A stretch of 64,000 bases of DNA from Metarhizium brunneum (Eukaryota; Ascomycota; Sordariomycetes; Hypocreales; Clavicipitaceae): positions 2,480,001 through 2,544,000 of the forward strand of contig NC_089427.1 in NCBI RefSeq assembly GCF_013426205.1, read 5' to 3'. Of the stretch, positions 47,682 through 58,148 are shown in pieces (positions within the stretch are counted from its first letter, which is position 1; the number at the start of each line of letters is the position of its first letter). Below the pieces are notes generated by a model. That model was not told where the DNA came from and did not search any database. It saw only the letters and a program-made list of their open reading frames with translations. Made by a program: the position numbers and the translations under genes.

Positions 47682-49018
47682 CTAAATTTCGGCCTTCTCA
47701 AGCTTCTTAGCGAGAGCCTCGACCTCCTTGTCCTTGAGCTGGACCACAGGCTCCTCCTGAGCCTCCTCAGCCTCCTTGACCAGTTTCTCGGCAAGCTCCT
47801 CAGCAGTGACGCCCTCCTCCTCCTCCTCTTCCTCCTCATCCCCACTAAGCTCTTCGAGATCGCTCAGGCTGTCAATACCCCATTCGTCCTCATTGATCAC
47901 ATCTCCGGCGAGCTTCTCCTTACGCTGGTCAAGAAGCTCCTGCAGAAAGAGGATGGACTCGTCATCCTCGTCAAACTTGTTTCCATTCAATTCTATGCGC
48001 TTCAGGGCCGGTAGCGCGTCCTTGGCTGCGGCAGCGAAGGCCTTGACACCAGTCGCGGTGATATCATTGTACTGCAGTCGCAAAATTTCGACTTTCTGGT
48101 TTTTGCCCTTAGCCAAAGCCTTCGCAAACAGGACACCGCCCTTGGCGCTCAAAAGTGAATCGCCAATACCCAGCTCGCGAACGACAGTCCAATTTGTGAC
48201 GACGTTGGCGAGGGCTCTGGCACCCGTGAAAGTGAAAGTGTTGTCCTGGAGATCCAAGATCTGCAGCTCGGTGGCGTGAACCAAACCCTCGCTGATGAGA
48301 TGAGAGATTCCCTCTTGCCTAATACCGTTCTGAACCATCTTGATGTGCTGGATCTTATTGTGAAGTTTATACGCCTTGGCCCAGGCGGTCATGCTACCGT
48401 TCTCCAGTCGGTTGCGGCCGCAGATGACTGTCTCCAAGTCGGGAACCTGCTTGCCCTCCTTGCGAGCGGCTTCCTTCTTGGCATGAAGCTCTGAAAGAGC
48501 ATCGGCGACAAGGATACCGGCGTGGGGGCCGAGGCCGTTGTTGTTAAGGTACAGGTGCTGCAGCGGCACGTGGGCGGAGAGGAAAGCGACGAGGGGGGCT
48601 TGTGTGTTGAGGCCAAATGCGTTATCGTTCAAATTGACGGTGTGGAGGTTTGGGTGGTTGAGGATGGAAGTTAGCAGCGAAGAGAGTGCCTCGGGGATTT
48701 CGCTCAGCAGTCTGCCTGTGAAAATGTCGGCGAGGTTGGCAATCTTGATGAGGGTAGCGTTAGTTTTAGGAACTTATCCATTTATCGTGAATTTCGGATA
48801 GCTTGATGGATTGTAAAAAATCATACCTTCAAGTTCTTCTTGGTAGCCAGAACTTCTCCAATAACTTTGCAAGCTTCCACACCCAGGGTGTTGCCAAGCA
48901 ACCTGACCTCCTCAACATCGTTGGCTCGAAGATCTTGGATATGAGGCTCGACATCCGCGGCGGTATCGAGCTTGAGGCCCTTGCCTTCAATGGTAAACAG
49001 CTTGGGGAGAACAGTCAT
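47682..49018 (-). CDS. RNA1: Ran GTPase-activating protein (RanGAP1/Rna1)
   Basis: Exons (minus) 49018-48827 and 48743-47682, with an 83-base intron, give 417 residues. Leucine-rich repeats fill residues 30-345. The GAP signatures are present: DIFTGRLLSEIPEAL, which carries the family's conserved Arg, HTVNLNDNAFG, LYLNNNGLGPHAG and CGRNRLENGSM. The C-terminus has a long acidic run (SGDEEEEEEEEG) and a mixed-charge helix (LAKKLEKAEI), as in yeast Rna1. The protein stimulates GTP hydrolysis on cytoplasmic Ran and so powers nuclear transport. It has no SUMO-targeting extension of the vertebrate type. It shares a divergent promoter with CYT1. Confidence 0.95.
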
Positions 49019-49530
49019 CTTGTATGAGTATGCTCAAAACAATATAAAGCAGGGCAAAATTGCAAAGCGGGTAAAAAGAAAGAACGCGGTTTGCGTGACA
49101 GTATGGATGATGATGGTTGCTTTTGTCACACCCAGCCAAATTAATTATATAGTGGGGGCGGGGCAACGGAAAGGATGGTTGATTCAGGTGCAGGGGGATG
49201 CGAGTGCGTGGGCGCCAGGGTGATGAGTGCAGAAATTCCTGCCAGCTGGCGCCAGCTGCCAAGGTACCTACCTATCAAAAGTGGAGCATCTGAGTGCTTC
49301 CAACTTAGGTAAGCGAGTTGTGGCCTGACGAGCTGGGCAATCACCAAGCTTAGATAATCACGTGACTTTAACCAATCAGCGTCGGCCCATTTCGGAACGC
49401 TGGATTTTCTCAATAGGTATGACCTCTCCTGCTGAGCCTTTTCGAACCTCCGACCCACGAAATCGATACGACCATCGCCGTCACATCCTCACAACGGCTC
49501 CCTCCACGGATACGGTATAGCTTGTCAATT
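49019..49530. promoter_or_regulatory. Divergent promoter, RNA1 / CYT1
   Basis: 512 bases between the two starts. A TCACGTGA palindrome (49358-49365, bHLH/Cbf1-type core) and a CCAAT box (ACCAATCAGC, core 49372-49376) stand about 160 bases before the CYT1 ATG. The HAP/CBC complex that binds CCAAT is the known activator of respiratory genes in fungi; its use here is inference. Confidence 0.5.
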
Positions 49531-50898
49531 ATGCTGGCAAGGTCTTGCTTGCGCTCGACGCGCACCCTCAATGGGCTCCGAAATGGCGTCAACAATGTGT
49601 CCAAGGTATAACGGTCCTGCTCAAGTTCGGACTCGCCTGCCTCCCCGTTTTCGTGTTTTGCCGAGGGAATCACCACCACCCGCCCCAACCGACCGGAACC
49701 ACATCAATCGAATTATACATGCATCTTGGATCAAGAATACCATTGCTAATTGTATTTTTGTCTTATAGCGCGCCGCCTCGACCAGCTCGGGTGCTGCCGG
49801 GGAAGCTTCCCCTGCGCGATTGAACTTCGCCGCTATCGCCTCGACCACCGTCGCTGCCGGCTCCATTGCCTGGTACTACCACCTCTATGGACCTGTGGCC
49901 TTTGCTGCCAGCCCTGCTGAGGAAGGGTACGTCCCCCCTCCCAAGAATATATGAACGGGAACTCTTGTTGCCACGTCGTTGGCGTCCTCTGCCACGTGCG
50001 GCATAAATTGCCGTGCTCGGCTATATGGGGCTCTCTATCTCGATGACCAATTCACTAATTCATTTCAACAGTCTGCACGCTACACAATATCCATGGGTCC
50101 ATCAGCAGTGGCTCAAGACCTTCGACCACCAGGCGTAAGTGCTACTTGTTTGGCCGCTCTAGGAATCTGGACCGGAGCACATGCTATTGATTCTATGCCA
50201 TCCTGATACTGACCTTGAATATTAGTCTTCGCCGAGGTTTCCAGGTCTACAGGGAAGTCTGCGCCAGCTGTCACTCACTTAGCCGTATCCCCTACAGAAC
50301 ATTGGTTGGCGCTGTCTTGACTGTCGACGAGGCCAAGGCTCTTGCTGAGGAGAATGAGTACCCTGGTGAGCCAGACGAGCAGGGCGAGATCCAGATGCGA
50401 CCTGGAAAACTGGCCGACTACATTCCCGACCCCTACAAGAATGAGGAGGCTGCCCGATTTGCCAACAACGGTGCCCTTCCGCCGGATCTGAGCTTGATCG
50501 TCAAGGGTCGCCACGGTGGCTGCGACTACATTTTCAGCTTGCTGACTGGCTACCCTGAAGAGCCTCCCGCCGGTGCCCAGGTCGCTCCTGGCATGAACTT
50601 CAACCCTTATTTCCCCGGAACTGGTATTGGTATGGCTCGTGTTCTTTATGACGGCCTTGTTGAGTACGAAGACGACACCCCCGCCTCCACCTCTCAGATG
50701 GCCAAGGACGTTGTCGAGTTCCTCAACTGGGCTGCCGAACCTGAAATGGACGACCGCAAGAAGATGGGCTTGAAGGTGTTGATTGTTACGTCGGCTTTGT
50801 GGGCCGTCAGCGTCTGGGTTAAGCGATACAAGTGGGCATGGCTGAAGTCGAGAAAGCTTGCCTATGACCCTCCTGCGGACTCCAAGGTTCGCCGCTAG
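49531..50898 (+). CDS. CYT1: Cytochrome c1, heme protein of respiratory complex III
   Basis: Four exons, 49531-49605, 49769-49926, 50072-50134 and 50226-50898, give 322 residues. The N-terminus is a bipartite mitochondrial presequence: an Arg/Ser-rich part ([19 protein letters not shown]) followed by a hydrophobic sorting segment ([17 protein letters not shown]). The mature domain starts near [10 protein letters not shown]. Heme is attached at CASCH (Cys111, Cys114, His115). Met235 in [11 protein letters not shown] is the expected sixth ligand. [13 protein letters not shown] and [14 protein letters not shown] are family signatures. One C-terminal transmembrane helix ([17 protein letters not shown]) anchors it in the inner membrane with a basic matrix tail. 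It passes electrons from the Rieske protein to cytochrome c. Confidence 0.96.
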
Positions 50899-51859
50899 GT
50901 GATGAGGCAAAGTTGTGTGCCATGTGTATACTAGTCTCCTCCCCTTAGAGATGCTCCTTTGTTGGCGGAGGCGGGTAGAACGGGGAGACGGTGGTTTAAA
51001 AATCAGGGAAGGTGGATGGTAGAGTGTAAATCAGATGAACCAAATTTCAATACCTTTACTTTTGTCGTAGTAATGCACAATTTGCTCCCGCACCTTACAT
51101 GTGATTTATTCAAGGTGTGCCAATGATCAATACGGCAGTGCATGTGGTCACAATACCTCGTGGAAAGAAGCTATTCATCGCCCATGTCAGCGCAGGACAT
51201 GTTTCCAAGCTGTTGCCGTATTGTAAGCGGCTAGGCTCTTATTTTTGTTTTAATCTTTTTGACTTGGAAATGAATACGGTGCGGTCGCCTGCAACATTCA
51301 TGTATGGCTGGGACCTAACATTGAGGTTGACACAGACTGGACTGGCTAGGCCGCTGCCTAGGCGGTTCTCTCCTCACTGTACGGAGTAATAGAAGACGGC
51401 TGGGGCCTGGCAGCACATGCACGATGCCTGTTTGGCCGGCCAGCTCTGGACGGGACCAGTCGACGCTTAGACCCGGCTGTGAGCAACACTGTGTGCATGT
51501 GGTGAGCTGGTTGGACAGCAAATGAACGGGCTTGCCGACTTGTACCTACCGACTTAGAGGTAGGTACCTACTTCTTAGATAACTACTCCGTACATCCCTG
51601 CAGGACCTTGATTCTCCATGGGCACCTCTGTGGTCGTCAACTGTCACAAGAAGAAACACCTCCAGTCCCCCACCGCCCAACCGCCCAACCGCCCACCTGC
51701 CTCCAACATCCAACATCCAACATCCAACATTGACTGAATACCTCACTGCTACAGATGTCCACTCCGTACCAACCTATGAAGCCTGTTTCACACTCCCGTC
51801 CAGCATCTCGTTAGCTCACGCCACCATACGCATCACTGTGCCTCCAACCCGGCGTGAAC
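50899..51859. other. Intergenic region with repeats and TACGGAGTA motifs
   Basis: This holds the CYT1 3' UTR and the promoter of the 51860 gene. It contains TACGGAGTA at 51380-51388, TACTCCGTA at 51584-51592, a partial copy at 51762-51768, a GGTAGGTACCTAC step at about 51559-51571 and a heptamer array at 51703-51730. No gene is seen. Confidence 0.55.
51703..51730. repeat. 7-bp tandem repeat, 4 units
   Basis: Four perfect copies of CCAACAT. Just upstream (51673-51694) an 8-bp unit CCGCCCAA is repeated twice with a partial third copy. Both lie in the promoter region of the 51860 gene. Confidence 0.85.
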
Positions 51860-52615
51860 ATGCCGTATGTCGGCGACGGCGATGATTTCCAGCCAGCACG
51901 AAAACGACGATGGGAGGATAACCACGACAGCAATGTCTACCGGCTATACCACGCAGACAAACAACAACCCGACTTCTACCTGTTGAACCGTGCGTCAGAC
52001 TTTTCTGCCGCCCGCAAAATCCTCCCGCTCTCCTCGTCGAAAAGGGCTCGCATCACCCACGAAGACGACTCTCTCCACCACGACAGCCCCAGTAGCCTCG
52101 TACAGACGCAACGACGGCGACCACCGCAGCAGAAAGTGTTCCAGGACCAGACGGGTCTTGGAAATCGAGCTCCTGTGGCACCCAGTGCAGCGCTCCTAGC
52201 CCCATGCTACATTTGCCACCGGAGACCGACCAAGAAATCCGACCTCGACTCGTTCGCAGAGTGTCAGGGTTGCGGGGAGAGAGCGTGCTTCGTCTGCATC
52301 AGAGAGTGCCATGGATGGAATGCAGACTATGACATGTCTGTGCTTTCGGAGCAGGAGGTGCTTTCGCGATCATTTCACATGGACGACGCAGACGACATGG
52401 AGTCTGAGCCACGAGATGGTCATCATGGCCACCCGGGGGATGGAGACAGCAATACACGGCAACTTTATGGGCACTACCAGGAGGCAGAAAAAGATTCCAG
52501 AGGATGGGCTGCGTCGGGACACCGCTCCGTCGTGTGCAGCAGGTGTTGTGTCGAGAGGGGCCGCGAAGGAGAAGTAGTTTGCTTGGGATGTTTGTCTGGC
52601 ATGCCAGGCACTTGA
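51860..52615 (+). CDS. Uncharacterised Cys-rich, probably zinc-binding protein
   Basis: Intronless, 251 residues. The open frame begins two codons earlier at a GTG; the ATG at 51860 is the first real start. The N-terminal half is polar and basic (RKRRWEDNH, SSSKRARITHED). A first Cys cluster (CYICHRRPTKKSD, then CQGCGERACFVCIRECHGW) has three CxxC-type pairs with interspersed His. A second cluster at the C-terminus (CSRCCVERGREGEVVCLGCL) adds two more pairs. The spacing resembles a split RING/FYVE/PHD-like cross-brace zinc fold, with about 70 His/Asp/Glu-rich residues between the halves. I know no named family for it. The basic patch suggests a nuclear protein. Function is unknown. Confidence 0.72.
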   Translation: MPYVGDGDDFQPARKRRWEDNHDSNVYRLYHADKQQPDFYLLNRASDFSAARKILPLSSSKRARITHEDDSLHHDSPSSLVQTQRRRPPQQKVFQDQTGLGNRAPVAPSAALLAPCYICHRRPTKKSDLDSFAECQGCGERACFVCIRECHGWNADYDMSVLSEQEVLSRSFHMDDADDMESEPRDGHHGHPGDGDSNTRQLYGHYQEAEKDSRGWAASGHRSVVCSRCCVERGREGEVVCLGCLSGMPGT

Positions 52616-53170
52616 AACTTATTAGGAGAGGTGGTTAATGACAGACGATCTAAGTTGGCTCTGGCGTTCTCTTCAAGTAACCGGGTGCGGAGTTATAGTC
52701 TCCTTTTTAAACTTCATTTCACATACGATTACATTCACGAATACATATTTTGCTGGAGGAGATTGTGTGGATAGCGGTGGCTTGGGATCTCAGCCATGGG
52801 TTAATGCTGCTTTTTATATGGATTTAGCGCGATAGGAACCTGAATATTCACTATGTAAATATTTCACATGCGCAGTAGATAGTGCACAGACCATAGCGTC
52901 TGTATGAACCGTAGATAGCATTTTCCTAGGGTTGACCTATACTGGATGCGACTCAATGTATATACGTATCCATCGTGGATGCTTTGCACTGATCATCATT
53001 TTTTTTTAGATGAGACTAGACATGACGTGGTTCCACCGTGAACGCCGGCTTCTATTAAACTTCTGCTAGAGGCATCAACAAGGTATCTAGAAGCGCAACC
53101 TTCCGTGTCATCTCCCATAGTCATACACCAAGGTTTCTAGTTTAAAAAAAATACAAAAGATTCACCCACT
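52616..53170. other. Convergent 3' intergenic gap
   Basis: This lies between the ends of the 51860 gene and RPT1. It is UTR-like with T and A tracts, and no gene is seen. Confidence 0.5.
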
Positions 53171-54668
53171 CTAGTTGTATTGCATGTAGGTAGCAGTCGA
53201 GTTGAACTTGAGGTTGCCCTTGATGACCTTGTCAACAGCACTCAAAAAGTCCTTCTCTGACGCAACTTTTCTCCTTGCCCGAATAGCAAACATACCCGCC
53301 TCGGTGCACACACTCCTCAATTCCGCACCAGTAGCATTAGGACAGAGCCGAGAAATGAGCTCCCATCGAATATCTCTCTCAACGGACATACTCTTGGCAT
53401 GGATTCGGAGAATGTTGGCTCGGCCTTCCAGATCCGGAAGTGAGAACTCAATCTTTCGGTCGATACGACCGGGTCTCATCAGAGCGGGGTCTAGAGTAGA
53501 CGGTCTGTTGGTGGCGAACATGACCTTGATGTTTCCACGAGCGTCGAAACCATCTAACTGAGTGATAAGTTCCAACATGGTTCTCTGTACCTCATTGTCA
53601 CCGCCGGCACCGTCGTCGAATCGGGCACCACCGACGGCGTCGATTTCGTCAAAGAAAATAATGCAGGCCTTTTTCGTTCTTGCCATCTCGAACAGCTCAC
53701 GGACCATTCGTGCACCTTCACCGACGTATTTTTGGACCAGTTCACTACCGATGACTCGGATGAATGTGGCATCTGTTCTGTTGGCGACGGCACGGGCACA
53801 GAGCGTTTTACCTGTACCGGGGGGTCCGTAGAGAAGGGCCCCCTTGGGGGGATCAATGCCCAGGTTGACAAATCGCTCTGGAGACAACAGAGGCATTTCG
53901 ACAACTTCTCGCAGCTTCTCAACCTGTTCCTTGCAACCGCCAACATCACCATATGTGACGTCGGGCTTCTCTTCGACAGTCATCATGGTGACGCTTGCAT
54001 CTATCTTTGGTGGTAGTGGCAGCATGATCTGATACTTGTTACGATCAACACCAACACGCATGCCCTCCTCGATATCTGTTGGGCTCACACGGTCTCCTAG
54101 CTGGACGACGAACTTGGCGATTTGCTTGACGTTAATAACGTACTTCTTCTTTGACTCGTCGCCTTTCTCGTCTTCGATAATCTTGGTACATCGTGCAACC
54201 TGGAACGGCTGCTCCTCGGACATTCGCTGACGGTCAGCGGCAACATCCCATAAATGCGGAGGGGCAAGACCAGTGTCGGATTCCTGGTCGATGTTAGATA
54301 TACGCCAGGCAGGGATTAGCGAGGGTGCCGGCTAGTACTTTGACCCCAATCTTCTCATCTACACTTTGCTGTTTGTCCTTGATCTGTTTCTCGAGCTTCT
54401 TGAGCGCTGCACCGTAGGGTGCGGCGCCATAGGTCTTCAGAACTTGGATATCCCTGACAAACAGTCAGCTGGTATGTCCCATGTCCCATCATCCTACCGG
54501 GCCGTTCGTACTCATCAGTCAGGGGAGTAATCTTTTTCTCTTCTATCTCGTCATCGGCAAACTTCTTCTGGTACTTCTCCCAGTTTTGACCGGTCGCGGA
54601 AGGCTAGTTAGAGTCAGCCACTGGTTGGCACAAGCAGCCTTAGAAAGTTGCTTTGGGCAGCTTACCAT
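53171..54668 (-). CDS. RPT1: 26S proteasome regulatory ATPase Rpt1
   Basis: Exons (minus) 54668-54666, 54603-54512, 54453-54339 and 54283-53171 give 440 residues, the usual Rpt1 length. The first coding exon is the ATG alone (ATG|GTAAGC); the next begins [21 protein letters not shown] coiled coil ([20 protein letters not shown]) precedes [20 protein letters not shown], a run diagnostic of Rpt1. The AAA module has Walker A (GPPGTGKT), the pore-loop YVG, Walker B (IIFFDEIDA), sensor 1 (FATNRP) and the arginine fingers (RPGRIDR). The C-terminus is TYMQYN. It is one of six ATPases that unfold substrates into the 20S core. It shares a 512-bp divergent promoter with CCT4. Confidence 0.95.
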
Positions 54669-55180
54669 GATGGAATCCGCCTGCAGGCGCGCGTTGCCGA
54701 TGAGACGCTGCTAATTGAGAATGCGATCGGGGAGTAGTGAAATAGGAGGGAACAGCGATATGAGTGGTACGGCCGGCTCCGCTGCGCTGGTAGATGAAAA
54801 GGTTCGATAGAGGGGAAGGCTGTCGAGGGTGTCGTTGGCAATGGCGATGCTGAGGGTTAACACTCTGTCGAAGCATTCCGTAATCAGAGTAGGTTGCCTT
54901 GAGCTCCGTGCACGGGCCCCATCGGACTGAGCCAGAAGACAAGTGGCGCTAAACCATCTTGGGTCGCACAATGTACATACATATCGGAGCATGGATAATC
55001 TGTGGCCCGACACCAAAATTTCTGGAGACAGCCCATGGCGGAGCGGGAGTAGGGCAGAAAGTGGCAGAAGGTGGGATATCTCGCCCAGGCTGCCAACATC
55101 CCGCCATTCGACGATTCTGCAACACCCCAACGCAAACTACAGAATCAAAGAAACTCGGGTAGCTCAACTTCGTCGCCACC
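54669..55180. promoter_or_regulatory. Divergent promoter, RPT1 / CCT4
   Basis: 512 bases between the two start codons. I find no exact yeast Rpn4 (PACE, GGTGGCAAA) site. No TATA box stands out for either direction. Confidence 0.4.
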
Positions 55181-56949
55181 ATGTCAGCACCCGCGGTTTC
55201 TGCTGGGCAGTCTCAGAATGCCACTTTTAGAGTACGAGGAGCTCGCGCAGGTCCCCTAAGCTGTGAACCCCCCGCTAACAAGCTCCCAGGACAAGGAGAA
55301 GCCTATGGCTGTGCGGTCGTCCAACATTGTCGCCGCCAGAGGTGCGAACAACTCCAGCCGAGCCTAGGAAATGAGTTTGCTAACATGTATACAGCTGTCG
55401 CTGATGCTATTCGAACTTCCCTCGGCCCTCGAGGTATGGACAAGATGATCCGAAGCGGAAAGGGCGAGACAATCATTACAAACGATGGACACACTATGCT
55501 GAAGAGCATGTCGGTTATGCACCCTACCGCCAAGATGCTGGTGAACCTCGCTGGCGCTCAAGACGTCGAAGCTGGCGATGGCACAACCTCTGTCGTTGTC
55601 ATCTGCGGTAGCTTGCTTGGTGCTGCAGACCGACTCCTGTCAAAAGGCATCCATCCCTCGGTCATCTCAGAGTCCTTCCAGCGTGCATCAGCTGCCGCCG
55701 TGGAAGTACTTCATGATATGTCCCAACCGATTACCCTTAACGATACCTCTGCTCTTCTGCAGGCTGCCAACACCTCACTGTCGTCCAAGATTGTTTCACA
55801 ATACTCGAACCTGCTTGGCCCGATGGCTGTTAACTCCGTGACAAAGGTGATCGATGTCAAGACAGCCGATAACGTTGATTTGAGAAACATTCGAATTGTC
55901 AAGAAGGTTGGAGGCACTATCGAGGATAGCGAGCTTGTTCCTGGTCTGGTCCTTAACCAGCCAGTTCTAAAGAACGCCGGCGGCCCCATCAGAATGGAGA
56001 AGGCACGCATCGGCCTTATTCAGTTCCAGCTCAGCCCGCCCAAGCCAGACGTAAGCTCTAATTTCTGGAGACGAAACGCTGATATATATACTTACTTTTG
56101 TTTCAGATGGAAAACACGATCCAGGTCAACGACTACAGACAAATGGATAAGATTGTCAAGGAGGAGCGTCTGTACCTCCTCAACATAGCTAAGAAGATAA
56201 AAAAGGCCAAGTGCAACGTTCTTCTTATCCAGAAATCGATTCTGCGCGACGCTGTCAACGACTTGTCGCTACATTTCTTGGCCAAGCTGGGAATTCTTGC
56301 CATCAAGGATATTGAGCGAGACGAAGTGGAGTTCATTTGCAAATCAACTGGCTGCAAGCCTGTTGCGGACATTGATTCTTTCACTGAGGATAAGCTGGGA
56401 TATGCTGAACTAGTCGAGGAAGCGGAATCTTCAGGCTCACGCATGGTCAAGGTCACCGGTGCCAAGGCTACCGGAAAGACTGTCTCCATCGTTGTCAGAG
56501 GAGCCAACTCGCTGATTTTGGAGGAGGCGGAGCGAAGTTTGCACGATGCTCTCTGCGTTATGCGCTGCTTGGTTAAGAAGAAGGCCCTCATCGCTGGTGG
56601 AGGTGCTGCCGAAATTGAGATAGCCGCCCAGCTGTCCAAGCAAGCTCGTAGCTTGACGGGCACTGAGGCCATCTGTTGGAAGGCATTTGCAGATGCTATG
56701 GAGGTTGTTCCTACCACTCTGGCCGAAAATGCTGGGCTGAACAGTATCAAGGTTGTCACGGACTTGAGACACCGACATGAGATGGGAGAGAAGAATGCTG
56801 GAGTCAGCATCAAGTCTGGCGGTGTCAACACAAACATCTCCAAGGAGAATGTCTTGCAGCCGCTGCTCGTGAGTACGAGTGCTATCGAGCTAGCTGCTGA
56901 GACGGTGAAGATGATTCTGAGAATAGACGACATTGCCTTGACGCGATAA
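55181..56949 (+). CDS. CCT4: CCT/TRiC chaperonin delta subunit (Cct4)
   Basis: Four exons, 55181-55231, 55290-55341, 55395-56050 and 56107-56949, give 533 residues. The first three introns are 53-58 bases and the two leading exons only 51 and 52 bases. The join yields [20 protein letters not shown] then [16 protein letters not shown], the group II chaperonin start. ATP-site motifs are intact: GDGTTSVVV in the first equatorial part and [14 protein letters not shown] in the second. The apical domain and helical lid lie between, with [21 protein letters not shown] across the third intron. The protein is cytosolic and part of the hetero-octameric ring folding actin and tubulin. The open frame shadowing intron 1 in a continuous reading is spurious. 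Confidence 0.95.
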
Positions 56950-57332
56950 GGCGGAGACTTGAGCGGGTTGATGTATGATAATATCTACCACAAAAAGGGA
57001 ATAGACCAAAAATGGGGGATTAAGTGATACCAGATAAATTGAATTGCCATCCGCTCGCTGCCTTGGTGCAGTAATGTGAAGTACCTAGGTAGGCAGACAG
57101 ATGTCATGCTCTCAAGTACGGCAGCGGCACCAGGTCGTTCCTTCCTGCTTGGTGCCTGCATGGCCAGCAAACCAAAACCAAGCCCTGGCGTCTCGGCCTT
57201 GTTTCCACGAAATTCCTATTCTACAACTTGCACAGGATTGCCCATTCGACATTGTGCGGACTCTGGACCTACGGCTTTTCTAGACCAACCCTTGGGAAAG
57301 CTCACATGTGAGCGCGTTGACGGCTGCCCGCC
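56950..57332. other. Intergenic gap, CCT4 3' end to coiled-coil gene
   Basis: No gene is seen. One TACCTAGGTA palindrome lies at 57082-57091. Confidence 0.5.
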
Positions 57333-57863
57333 ATGCCTCGACGAAGCACTCGCAACCAATCTGGAGACGATTCCGATCCCAGTATCATTGCCATGAAAGC
57401 ACCACAGCGCATCTACCAGGTAGATTTGTTGCCCGCAGATACCCTTCAATGACAACTGTGCTGATGTGTTACTGGCAGCTAAAACAGGAGCGAGACGAAC
57501 GGGCCAGAGCAATTATGGCCGAAGCAGAGAAGGCACTGGCATCTGTGAAAAAGCGAGCAGTGACATATCAGGAGGAAAAACGCCGAAAAAGGTAGTGCTT
57601 GTCACCACTGGGGTTGAATTTGTTTTTTTCGCAACTAATGACTGCCTAGCGCAACCAAACTCGCGCAGCAACTCAAAAAGGTCATTGAGCTTGTCGAGAA
57701 GAGAAAACAAATTGAGAACAAGATGCTGCAAGTTGTGGCAGGTGTACATGCTTCAATGCAAGAGGTTGAAGAGATGATGCTGGCAGGATACAAGGGTCGA
57801 CACAAGGAGGCCAAACAAACATTGAATGCTCTCGGTGCCAAGGTTCACCAGCGCAAGGAATGA
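57333..57863 (+). CDS. Small coiled-coil protein of unknown function
   Basis: Exons 57333-57419, 57479-57591 and 57650-57863 give 137 residues. The introns are GTAGAT...GGCAG and GTAGTG...CCTAG. After a short basic start (MPRRSTRNQSGDDSDPS) almost the whole chain is a charged helix: LKQERDERARAIMAEAEKAL, then KLAQQLKKVIELVEKRKQIE and MQEVEEMMLAGYKGRHKEA. No signal peptide, membrane segment or metal motif is present. The three exons join in one clean frame, which argues for a real gene. I do not recognise the family. Kinetochore or cytoskeletal adaptor proteins look like this, but so do many others. Confidence 0.7.
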
Positions 57864-58148
57864 CGCTCACGGGATATCGTTGTATCAATCTTGCAAGCAT
57901 TCACTCGATAATGAAGTCTACTGGAAGCATACTCAAAGGGGCGAGGGTGCAAGGCAGTCACAAACACATACCAAATCCCAAATGTGTCAGATGTAATAAT
58001 CGAACATTGTCGTTTGTCTAAAGAGGAGGGGGTATCCAATGCCTTGTATTATTTCCGTTTTTTCCGTAAACCGTCTAATGCACAAATAGTATACACGGGC
58101 GCTTGATGGCCGGATAATCGAGAGGGAGAAGAGCAGCGTCGTGTGCAA

